Below, piece by piece: positions 1 to 6,365 of a stretch of DNA of 17,999 nucleotides (its first letter is position 1; the number at the start of each line of letters is the position of its first letter). Under the pieces are notes generated by a model. The model ran no database searches, was not told the origin of the DNA, and was given only the letters and a program-made list of their open reading frames with translations. The DNA is from SHLQ01 sp964196045 (lineage in GTDB: Bacteria > Actinomycetota > Acidimicrobiia > Acidimicrobiales > SHLQ01). The stretch is from the NCBI GenBank assembly GCA_964196045.1, contig CAXMRH010000255.1, positions 1 to 17,999 on the forward strand, written 5' to 3'. The position numbers and the translations under genes are program-made.

Positions 1-178
1 CCTGACCCCTATTACGTCAAAGGGGTCAGGCCCCTTTATGTTCGCGATGTATACGCACGAAGAGACGCCAGCGCCCAGGAGCGAGGAACGAGCGACGGAG
101 GCCGGCCTCCGGCAGTCCGCAGAGCACACCGAGCCGAAGGCGAATGTGCGATTGCCGGAAGCGAAGCGGGAAATACAG
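1..178 (+). repeat. Dispersed palindrome-tipped repeat, copy 1 (REP/MITE-like)
   Basis: Non-coding repeat matching the reverse complement of about 12808-12998. Shared blocks are GACGCCAGCGC at 64-74, GGCAGTCCGCAGAGCA at 111-126, and a 24-nt block at 150-173 with one mismatch. Block-to-block spacing is 47 and 39 nt here against 48 and 37 nt in the other copy. Those differences are not multiples of three, so conservation is at the nucleotide level rather than coding. The left end carries palindromic sequence: CCTGACCCCT (1-10) is the exact reverse complement of AGGGGTCAGG (21-30), and AAAGGGG/CCCCTTT (19-25/31-37) forms a second stem. The element probably begins left of the window. It resembles REP sequences mobilised by Y1 (RAYT) transposases, but no transposase is present here, so that link is inference. 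Confidence 0.75.
19..37. repeat. Palindromic hairpin AAGGGG-TCAGG-CCCCTT
   Basis: AAAGGGG (19-25), loop TCAGG (26-30), CCCCTTT (31-37): a 7-bp perfect stem. Its core AAGGGGTCAGGCCCCTT (20-36) recurs exactly at 12978-12994. The left arm plus loop can instead pair with positions 1-10, so two hairpins are mutually exclusive. It could act as a weak terminator for a gene left of the window, but the following T-run is only three bases. Confidence 0.8.
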
Positions 179-203
179 AACGAGCGGGTTGTAGCTTGGT
201 GGT

Positions 204-1511
204 GTGGCGAGATTCGTGCGTGCAACGGTGATGCAAACGCCCAGACTCGACCAGCTCGAGATTCTCGAAGACGTCGTCATCGGGGTGGAGGGCGGGCTGA
301 TCACGGACATCGTGCCAGCGAGCGAGCACACCGGTCCGATTGATGACACGCTCGATCACGACAGCGTGCTCGTGCCCGGATTCATCGACCTACACATCCA
401 TGCCCCGCAATGGCCACAGCTCGGCACTGGCTACGACCTTCCTTTGCACGAGTGGTTGTTCGAACACACGTTTCCGCTCGAGGCAATGTTCGAGGACCTG
501 GACTTCGCGCACAGCGTTTGGGGCTCGATGGTCCCGACACTTCTCGCGCACGGCACGACCACCGCCGTGTACTACGGCAGCACCCACGTCGATGCGACCA
601 CGGCGCTTGCGCAGGCCTGTATCGACCACGGACAACGAGCCTGGGTCGGCCGGGTGGCCATGGATCATCCTGAAGGGACTCCCGACTACTACCGCGACAA
701 ATCTCCGTCGGAGGGCATCGCCGCGAGCCGAACATCCATCGAACAGATCGTCGCTCTCAACGATCCGCTTGCTCTCGTCCGTCCCATCATCACGCCTCGA
801 TTCATCCCCGCCTGCACCGACGAATTGCTCTCCGGGCTCGGCGCACTAGCTCAGGAGACCGGTCATCTCGTGCAGACGCATTGTTCGGAGAACGACTGGG
901 AACACAACCATGTGCTCGACCGTCACGAGCAGTCCGACACACATTCGCTCGACGGTTTCGGTTTGCTTCGTGCAGGTACGGTTCTCGCACATGGATGCAT
1001 GTTGAGCGACGATGACTTCGGCATCATTGCCGATCGCGGCTCTGGCATTGCGCACTGCCCGTTGTCCAACGTGTACTTCGGCGACGCGGTGTTCCCGACA
1101 CGGAGGGCGCTGGCCCACAACGTCAACGTCGGTCTTGGAACCGATATTGCTGGAGGTCCCAGTGCATCGCTGCTCGCGCAAGCTGCACACGCCGTGAACT
1201 CGTCACGGCAGCTCGAACACGGCGTCGATCAGACAAGCCCGGCGGACGATCGTGGGGTCGCCGAGAGTCGAATCGACGTAATTGCCGCCTTCTACCTCGC
1301 CACGATGGGCGGGGCCGAGGTTCTCGGCGAGCCGCTCGGCCTGATCGAGGTCGGTCGGCGATTCGACGCTGTCGCAATCTCGATGTCTGGAGTCGACCGT
1401 TGGCCCGGAGGGGATACAGCCGAGCAGCGCTTCGAAAAGCTCGTTCGGACCGCCGGGCCAAAAGACATCTCGTCGGTATGGGTGGACGGAATCGTCGTGC
1501 ACGCCGTGTAG
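204..1511 (+). CDS. guaD: Guanine deaminase (amidohydrolase superfamily)
   Basis: Cytosolic enzyme predicted to hydrolyse guanine to xanthine and ammonia in purine salvage or catabolism. The 435-residue protein has the usual family length (E. coli GuaD is about 440). PGFIDLHIHAPQ at residues 58-69 supplies the metal ligands H64 and H66 and matches the guanine-deaminase form of this motif (HAPQ, then PQLGTGYDLPLHEWL). Further expected residues are H226 in THCSEN, H263 in LAHG, the HCPLSN segment at 284-289, and metal-binding D314 in GTDIAGG. The GTG at 204 is preferred over the in-frame ATG at 231 because FVRATVMQTP belongs to the conserved N-terminus; the Shine-Dalgarno is weak. It lies just downstream of the edge repeat and converges on a broken nucleoside phosphorylase gene, so the two may once have formed a local nucleobase-salvage set. 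Confidence 0.92.
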   Translation: MARFVRATVMQTPRLDQLEILEDVVIGVEGGLITDIVPASEHTGPIDDTLDHDSVLVPGFIDLHIHAPQWPQLGTGYDLPLHEWLFEHTFPLEAMFEDLDFAHSVWGSMVPTLLAHGTTTAVYYGSTHVDATTALAQACIDHGQRAWVGRVAMDHPEGTPDYYRDKSPSEGIAASRTSIEQIVALNDPLALVRPIITPRFIPACTDELLSGLGALAQETGHLVQTHCSENDWEHNHVLDRHEQSDTHSLDGFGLLRAGTVLAHGCMLSDDDFGIIADRGSGIAHCPLSNVYFGDAVFPTRRALAHNVNVGLGTDIAGGPSASLLAQAAHAVNSSRQLEHGVDQTSPADDRGVAESRIDVIAAFYLATMGGAEVLGEPLGLIEVGRRFDAVAISMSGVDRWPGGDTAEQRFEKLVRTAGPKDISSVWVDGIVVHAV

Positions 1512-1514
1512 AAC

Positions 1515-1796
1515 GTGCGGGTTTGGATTCTTTGCTCCCTGTTGATCCTGATCTGTCTGGGAGCGACCGCTTGCGGAGCATCCCGACGAGAACCCGTCGG
1601 TCGCCCTCCAACACGCACGTCGTGGTCAGGTGGGATCGGATTCGTGCAGAACTCGCACGGTCTCACAGCCGAGTCTGGCCAGCCGATCGATGTGATCGGC
1701 GCCGTGCTCGAACTGTTCCTCGGGTTCGAACGACCCGGCCTCGCCGCTGACGCGGAGGACATTGTCGAGCACGACCGAGAATCCGCCGGCTCGTAG
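1515..1796 (+). CDS. Short lipoprotein-signal-like ORF, possibly a gene remnant
   Basis: This ORF starts with GTG three bases after the guaD stop and encodes 93 residues. The first 24 look like a lipoprotein signal: MRVW, a hydrophobic stretch ILCSLLILICLGATA, then Cys20 in a loose lipobox (ATAC) followed by GAS. After about residue 37 the frame merely runs antisense through the 3' end of the nucleoside phosphorylase pseudogene and shows no domain. I read it as either a small lipoprotein or the 5' remnant of a lipoprotein gene whose body was lost. No ribosome binding site of its own is visible, though coupling to guaD is possible. The convincing part is only about 1515-1625; the ORF could also be chance. 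Confidence 0.3.
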   Translation: MRVWILCSLLILICLGATACGASRREPVGRPPTRTSWSGGIGFVQNSHGLTAESGQPIDVIGAVLELFLGFERPGLAADAEDIVEHDRESAGS

Positions 1797-2283
1797 TCGC
1801 CAGATGCGAGCGAGCACGAAGATCAGACTGGCCTCCATCTCGGCACCGAGCACGTTCAGGCGCTTCAGATCCTCGAAATGATCGGCCCAGGAGCTCTGCC
1901 AGAATCCACCGAACGACGAGCCCGGTCGGGGATGACGTGCATAGAAGGTGTCGGCCGATCGGGTCGTACCGACGTGATACGGAAGCTCGAGCGACTTCGC
2001 AGCCGCGATTGCGGCCGATGTGACATCGTGGCTGGCAACGGCGTGGAACTCCGCTGGCGCATAGCCATGCGAGGCGCCGTCGAGCCGGACCGCCGAGTCG
2101 AAAATCGCCATGTCTCCATTGCGCACGTTGTCGAGGAAAGTTCCGCACGACCCGACGCGAAGAACGCGCATCACGTGGCCACCAACCGGGTGCAATCGTT
2201 TCGACGCGAGCGGGGTCACCGGGTAGCAGCACGTACGGTGCGACGTCACCGTCCTCAATGTGAAGGTGATACTGGACTGCCAT
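1626..2283 (-). pseudogene. udp: Uridine/nucleoside phosphorylase, internally deleted and frameshifted
   Basis: Remnant of a nucleoside phosphorylase-I family enzyme, which cleaves nucleosides with phosphate to base and ribose-1-phosphate. It starts well: ATG at 2283 preceded by GAGGAG, then MAVQYHLHIEDGDV and the phosphate-binding LLPGDPARVETIA. Near 2176-2195 the frame breaks. The next family segment is found in another frame: HVMRVLRVGSCGT, then VRLDGASHGYAPAEFHAVA, RSADTFYARH and GAEMEASLIFV, to a TGA at 1626-1628. Compared from memory with E. coli Udp, about 50 residues between DRVEKIA and FLRIGTTG are missing, including the STGIGGPS phosphate loop. The span (658 nt) is not a multiple of three. 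An active enzyme is not expected. A sequencing error alone would not remove about 150 nt, so real decay or misassembly are the options. It is convergent with guaD. Confidence 0.85.
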
Positions 2284-2294
2284 CAGCACTCCTC

Positions 2295-2342
2295 TCGCGA
2301 CGCGCATCTGTGGCACCCGTCGCGAAGAGCCTGACATCAGGC
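2295..2342. repeat. Inverted repeats in the leader of the phosphorylase pseudogene
   Basis: Two dyads lie just upstream of the pseudogene start. TCGCGACG (2295-2302) pairs perfectly with CGTCGCGA (2318-2325) across a 15-nt loop, and GCCTGACATCAGGC (2329-2342) is a 6-bp stem around CA. They could be an operator or leader hairpin of the former gene. No regulator is encoded nearby, so the role is unknown. Confidence 0.35.
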
Positions 2343-2441
2343 GCTCGGAGAACAGAAGGGCGAGACGTCCTAGCCCGCGAGTTCCGAAGAGTCGTCGGCT
2401 GACCATTTGATCCATGGCATGGCGACACCCAGACTGTCACC

Positions 2442-3671
2442 GTGTCGAACCCGCCGAAGCCGCCACCCCCGCCGAAGCCGCCACCACCGCCAACGCAACT
2501 AGCAGGATGGTACGCAGACCCATGGCGTCCAAATCATTGGCGCTGGTACGACGGTCGCCAATGGACCGCTCACGTCGATACTTCCGGTCGAGACTCCTAC
2601 ATGTCCGGATTTCCACCCGACATCTCGAGCAGCGATCATGATCGCTACGCCGTGGCGACGCCGGTGAAGAAACCTCGCTTACCTTCGTTCCTCAGCATGC
2701 CGGTGTTGCTTGCGGCCGTCCCAAGCCTTCCACTACTCGGCTACGCCGCCGTGACGAACCCCATCACGATCGCTTTGGGGGTCGTCCCGTTTCTCATCGT
2801 TGCCCCCGTGCTCGTGTGGATGGACCGAGTCGAACCCGAACCCTGGTCCTCGCGCCTACACACGTTTCTCTGGGGTGCATTCGTTGCCGGCGCTATCTCA
2901 CTCATGTTCAACACGGTCTTTGCGCTCCTAACTAGCGAGACCGCCGCCGCTGTAGTGAGTGCCCCGTTTATCGAAGAACTCACGAAAGCTGGCGCGATCT
3001 TGTGGATGATTCGACGGCGCGAGATCGACGGAATCATGGACGGCCTGGTGTACGCCGGCTGGGCCGCACTCGGCTTCGCGGTTATCGAAGACGTGAGCTA
3101 CTTCTACCTTGCGGACGAGCAAGACATCCTGTTTGAGACATTCATCGGCCGGGCATTGTTCACTCCGTTCGCACATCCGCTGTTCACTGCCTGGACTGGG
3201 CTGGCGATCGGATTGGCAGTGCGAAAAGGGCGGTCGGTGTTCACCGCGTGGTGGGGCCTGCTGTTCGCAATGGCAAGTCATGCGGCATGGAACGGCTCGC
3301 TGAGTCTCGCCGAGGACGAGGGCGCCATGTTGGTTGCAGGCGTCGCCGTCATTACGTTCGTGCTCCTGTTCGCCGCAACCATCATTGGGGTAATCGTGCT
3401 TCGCCGCGCCGATCAGCGGCGGTACGTCGCTCTATTGCCACAGGTCGGCCAGCGCTACAACGTTGCGCCTGACCGATTGATCTGGATGACCGATCCGAGA
3501 TCGCGGCGAAAGGCACGAAAGGCGCTCCAAACGAAGGATGAGCGCCGACGATTCGATGATGAAGCAATCGCGATTGCTCGGCTCGCGGCACTACACGACC
3601 GACCTGGCGTCCACGATGTCGAACACGAGGCTCGTCTCGTCAGCCAACTCGCGGCGGCTCGCCTCCCATAG
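2442..3671 (+). CDS. PrsW family intramembrane metalloprotease with N-terminal DUF2510 motif
   Basis: Membrane protein of 409 residues. Residues 4-17 are almost only Pro and Lys. GWYADPWRPNHWRWYDGRQW at 22-41 is a DUF2510-type Trp-rich motif common in actinobacterial membrane proteins. From about residue 85 there are roughly eight hydrophobic segments with the PrsW signature: EELTK at 178-182, the glutamate of AVIEDVSYF (E216), HP at 245-246, and SHAAWN at 279-284. These correspond to the Glu and His metal ligands of this abortive-infection/CAAX-protease-like superfamily. B. subtilis PrsW cleaves an anti-sigma factor; the substrate here is unknown. The charged 75-residue C-terminal tail is probably cytoplasmic. 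The start is GTG at 2442, with no clear Shine-Dalgarno, so translation may be leaderless. The next gene begins 9 nt downstream, suggesting co-transcription. Confidence 0.85.
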   Translation: MSNPPKPPPPPKPPPPPTQLAGWYADPWRPNHWRWYDGRQWTAHVDTSGRDSYMSGFPPDISSSDHDRYAVATPVKKPRLPSFLSMPVLLAAVPSLPLLGYAAVTNPITIALGVVPFLIVAPVLVWMDRVEPEPWSSRLHTFLWGAFVAGAISLMFNTVFALLTSETAAAVVSAPFIEELTKAGAILWMIRRREIDGIMDGLVYAGWAALGFAVIEDVSYFYLADEQDILFETFIGRALFTPFAHPLFTAWTGLAIGLAVRKGRSVFTAWWGLLFAMASHAAWNGSLSLAEDEGAMLVAGVAVITFVLLFAATIIGVIVLRRADQRRYVALLPQVGQRYNVAPDRLIWMTDPRSRRKARKALQTKDERRRFDDEAIAIARLAALHDRPGVHDVEHEARLVSQLAAARLP

Positions 3672-3680
3672 CCTGAACCG

Positions 3681-4493
3681 ATGTCAACACTCGTCTGCTT
3701 CCACGCCCATCCCGACGATGAGGCCATCGCCACTGGCGGGCTCATGGCGCTAGCTGCCGCCGCGGGCCATCGTGTGGTGCTCATCTGTGCGACCCGGGGC
3801 GAACAAGGAGAACCGCAAGAAGGTGTGCTCGAAGAGGGTGAGGCCTTGTGGGAACGTCGGCTAGTCGAACTGTCCGAATCCGCTCGTTTGTTGGGCGCTG
3901 AAGAGCCGCTCCTCCTCGGGTACGAGGACTCCGGGATGATGGGTGAGCCGACAAACGACAATCCCGAGTGCTTTTGGCAAGCAGATCACGCCGAAGCCGT
4001 GGGACGGCTGGCCTCCATGTTGCGTGACGTCGAGGCAGAAGTTCTGACGATCTATGACGAGAACGGTGGCTACGGTCACCCCGACCACATCAAAGTTCAC
4101 ACAGTTGGGCGCGCGGCAGCAGAGCTCGTGGGAATCGGACACGTCTACGAGGCGACGATGAACCGCGATCACATCAAGGAACTGATGGACGCCGCCGAGG
4201 CTGCCGGAGAAAACATGGACGAGGCCGACCGGAGCTCATTCGGTACACCGTCAAACGACATCGCTTACGGTCTGAACGTCACGAGCGTTGTGCAGCGTAA
4301 AAAAGCAGCGATCATGGCCCATCGGAGTCAGGTCGGACCGGACAGCTTCTTCTTAACGCTGCCCGACGAGGCCTTCGAGATGGCCTTCGGATCCGAGTGG
4401 TTCAACCTGCCCGGAACAACTGGCACGGGCGGACCGACCATGGTCGACCTCCTGCCAGGTCTCAAACAGACAGTCGATCAGGTCGGTAGCTAA
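3681..4493 (+). CDS. PIG-L/LmbE family N-acetyl-sugar deacetylase
   Basis: Probable zinc-dependent deacetylase of 270 residues. The diagnostic AHPDDE lies at 9-14 (metal ligands H10 and D13) and GGYGHPDH at 129-136 (third ligand H136), followed by a long helical region. Actinobacterial homologues include MshB and Mca of mycothiol metabolism, which act on GlcNAc-inositol or mycothiol conjugates. The motifs do not say which branch this belongs to, and the ATRGEQGEP segment differs in detail from MshB/Mca as I remember them, so I give no symbol. Cytosolic, with no signal peptide. It follows the PrsW gene by 9 nt and is likely in the same transcript. No Shine-Dalgarno is evident before ATG 3681. 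A gene for a relative of a mycothiol-dependent reductase lies 0.8 kb downstream. Confidence 0.87.
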   Translation: MSTLVCFHAHPDDEAIATGGLMALAAAAGHRVVLICATRGEQGEPQEGVLEEGEALWERRLVELSESARLLGAEEPLLLGYEDSGMMGEPTNDNPECFWQADHAEAVGRLASMLRDVEAEVLTIYDENGGYGHPDHIKVHTVGRAAAELVGIGHVYEATMNRDHIKELMDAAEAAGENMDEADRSSFGTPSNDIAYGLNVTSVVQRKKAAIMAHRSQVGPDSFFLTLPDEAFEMAFGSEWFNLPGTTGTGGPTMVDLLPGLKQTVDQVGS

Positions 4494-4557
4494 ACGCCCA
4501 GGCCTGCCCACGTCGCTCAAGAGACCCAGATAGCAGCCGCCCCTAGCCCACCGGTAT

Positions 4558-5193
4558 CTACGAAATTGTGGTTGTTGTGGTCGTTGGAGCCGCCGTCGTC
4601 GACGTCGTGCTCGTTGTTGTGGTGGTCGGTGCCGCCGTCGTCGACGTCGTGCTCGTTGTTGTGGTGGTCGGTGCCGCCGTCGTCGACGTCGTGCTCGTTA
4701 GAGGGGTCGTCGTCGACGTGGATGACCCCGGTGAAGTCGTGCTCGTTTGAGGGGTGGTCGTCGACGTGTTGGCGTTGGTCGTCGGCGGCGATGTCGCAGT
4801 TGGAGCCTTCGTCGTTGTCGACGGTGCAGGTTTCGCCGCCTTGGTCTTTGTCGTGATCGTCTTCTTTGGCGGGTTCAGATCGAACGCACTCGCGTCCTGG
4901 AGTTGAACGAACTCGTCGAGCGCCGGACTTGATCGGACCGACATCTCGAAGTCATCGCTCCCCCGTCGAGCAAGCACCGCGTTGCCGTCAGCCGAATAAG
5001 CGAGCGCCTCGCTTGCCACCTGATCTCCGATGACCGACTCGGCTTCGACGTCGACCTCATCGACCATCGACTGTGCCTGCACCGTGACCTCACCGAACAC
5101 TTCGACGACATCGACGACTTCGGTTCCGTTAGCAGCAGCAAGTACGACCAGACCGCTCACCCCAATTTTAGCTAACCCCGATAACCCGTGCAT
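4558..5193 (-). CDS. Secreted Thr-rich low-complexity protein
   Basis: Hypothetical 211-residue protein of unknown function. A short N-terminus with Lys9 precedes a hydrophobic stretch (about 10-22) that could be a signal peptide or anchor. Residues about 25-105 form a moderately acidic region with no family I recognise. From about 110 onward the protein is nearly all Thr, Ser, Pro and Ala, ending in repeats of the 14-residue unit TTSTTAAPTTTTTS. Such tails are common in secreted or wall-spanning actinobacterial proteins and may be O-glycosylated spacers. The repeat is exact at the DNA level (42-bp units), so copy number may vary between strains. The gene is alone on this strand, between the PIG-L and DsbA-fold genes. 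Reading frames on the opposite strand here are Val- or Trp-rich shadows. Confidence 0.65.
   Translation of the reverse strand: MHGLSGLAKIGVSGLVVLAAANGTEVVDVVEVFGEVTVQAQSMVDEVDVEAESVIGDQVASEALAYSADGNAVLARRGSDDFEMSVRSSPALDEFVQLQDASAFDLNPPKKTITTKTKAAKPAPSTTTKAPTATSPPTTNANTSTTTPQTSTTSPGSSTSTTTPLTSTTSTTAAPTTTTTSTTSTTAAPTTTTTSTTSTTAAPTTTTTTIS
4589..4700. repeat. 42-bp tandem repeat coding for 14-residue Thr-rich units
   Basis: Units begin at 4589, 4631 and 4673, each opening GCCGCCGTCGTCGACGTCGT. The first two are 42 bp and the third is partial, giving about 2.6 copies. The last bases of the first unit differ little or not at all from the second. The period is a multiple of three, so unit gain or loss would keep the minus-strand frame. 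Degenerate versions flank the array on both sides. Confidence 0.9.
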
Positions 5194-5315
5194 AGCGACC
5201 CCGCTGAAAGGACTGATCCGTATGACCCATCAACGGCGTATTGCACAAATTTCTTTAACGTCGATCGGCACGCCGTGCGCGAGACAACCTCCTTGCCCCG
5301 CGATAGACACGACGA

Positions 5316-6062
5316 ATGAGCGACTTCGACATCGAGTTCTTCTTCGACCCTGTTTGCCCATTCGCCTGGATCACGTCCCGGTGGATCGTGAAGGTGCAGG
5401 AACAAACCAACTACAAGGTCGACTGGCGATTCATCTCGTTGCGGATCTTGAACAAGGACAAGGATTACGCGACCGACTTCCCGCCCGAGTACGAGCACGG
5501 ACACACCGCTGGCCTTCGCATGCTCCGGGTCGCGGCAGCAGCGCGAGCCGACCTCGGCCCAGCGCCGATCGGAGCGCTCTATACCGAACTCTCCGGTTCG
5601 ACCTTCGATGCAGAACCAAACGAGACCTACCGTCTCTCGCTCGGAACGGTCGAGATGATTTCCGGTGCACTGGAGCGCGCTGGAATTCCGACCAGCTATG
5701 CCTCCGCAGCCGGCGACGACTCCTGGGATGAGATCATCGAGCAGGAGACCGAACTAGCACTCAGCCGGACCGGGCGAGATGTCGGCACACCGATCATCAC
5801 CTTTCGTCCACCCGACGGGCTGTCATTTTTCGGCCCGGTCATCAGTCGAGTTCCTAGCGACGCAGACGCTGTTCCATTGTGGAACGCCGTGACGACGCTG
5901 GCCGCATATCCCGGCTTCGCCGAGCTCAAACGGTCCCTTCGAGAGAAGCCACATCTGCGAGTTTTTGGCGCACTCACGGACGGCAGCGAATTCGAAGACT
6001 GGCAAAGTGGCGCCCGGGCGGCACACCTACCGGAGAACAACACCCCAGCCGAGACGAACTGA
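5316..6062 (+). CDS. DsbA-fold reductase related to mycothiol-dependent nitroreductase Rv2466c
   Basis: A 248-residue thioredoxin/DsbA-fold protein. FFFDPVCPFAWITSRWI at residues 8-24 matches the N-terminus of M. tuberculosis Rv2466c, a mycothiol-dependent reductase. Further matches are RFISLRILNKD, the GTPIITF segment, the FFGPVISRVP segment and AAYPGFAELKR near the C-terminus. Rv2466c has an active-site CPWC; here it is CPFA (C14-P15-F16-A17), so only the nucleophilic cysteine remains and a one-cysteine mechanism using an external thiol is implied. Rv2466c is about 207 residues; this protein has some additional sequence and a short hydrophilic C-terminal extension. It is cytosolic, with no signal peptide. 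The ATG at 5316 follows a 122-nt gap from the divergent Thr-rich gene, so each probably has its own promoter. Confidence 0.85.
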   Translation: MSDFDIEFFFDPVCPFAWITSRWIVKVQEQTNYKVDWRFISLRILNKDKDYATDFPPEYEHGHTAGLRMLRVAAAARADLGPAPIGALYTELSGSTFDAEPNETYRLSLGTVEMISGALERAGIPTSYASAAGDDSWDEIIEQETELALSRTGRDVGTPIITFRPPDGLSFFGPVISRVPSDADAVPLWNAVTTLAAYPGFAELKRSLREKPHLRVFGALTDGSEFEDWQSGARAAHLPENNTPAETN

Positions 6063-6141
6063 ACCACGAGGATCCCAGACCTCAAGCCCGTCGACATCGA
6101 GACGTTGCTACCGTGAGGTCTCGCGTCACGAGGAGGCCGCC

Positions 6142-6339
6142 ATGGCAGGCAGCAACGAGCCCGTAGAAACCCCCAAACTCGGCATCAAAGCCACCATTGC
6201 TGGCCTTGTCTTTGCCCTGGCAGTACTCGGCGGCTTCGGCATCTCGACTGCAGTCGCCGTCGACTTGGGTGACGATCACGGCGAAGAACAAAGTGATGAT
6301 GAGCACGGCGAGGAAGAACACAGCGACGAGGGTGAGTAA
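6142..6339 (+). CDS. Small single-span membrane protein with acidic His-containing tail
   Basis: 65-residue protein with a strong ribosome binding site (AGGAGG at 6131-6136, 5 nt before ATG 6142). Residues about 15-41 form one hydrophobic helix after a lysine-containing N-terminus. The tail from DLGDDHGEE onward consists almost entirely of Asp, Glu, His, Ser and Gly, a composition seen in weak divalent-metal-binding segments. I recognise no family. The MFS exporter begins 26 nt downstream, so the two are likely co-transcribed and this could be an accessory or metal-sensing subunit; that is inference. Topology is uncertain: the tail is extracytoplasmic if the N-terminus is inside. Confidence 0.72.
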   Translation: MAGSNEPVETPKLGIKATIAGLVFALAVLGGFGISTAVAVDLGDDHGEEQSDDEHGEEEHSDEGE

Positions 6340-6365
6340 CTCCCACGTTCGACTCTGAGAATTCC

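Noticed and set aside
38..343. Open frame on + across the left repeat
   Set aside because: It crosses the repeat and overlaps the guaD start in another frame. The repeat's second copy does not keep this frame, and there is no domain or ribosome binding site.
1292..1762. Long minus-strand frames over guaD
   Set aside because: Arg/Ser/Pro-rich shadows of an unmistakable deaminase gene.
1878..2402. 174-residue open frame on + across the phosphorylase region
   Set aside because: It is Arg-rich antisense of the recognisable phosphorylase remnant, with no motif of its own.
4566..4856. Val- or Trp-rich frames on + over the Thr-rich gene
   Set aside because: Their monotonous composition is the complement of the ACC/ACG-rich repeat. 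The minus frame has a plausible N-terminus and unique domain, the + frames do not.
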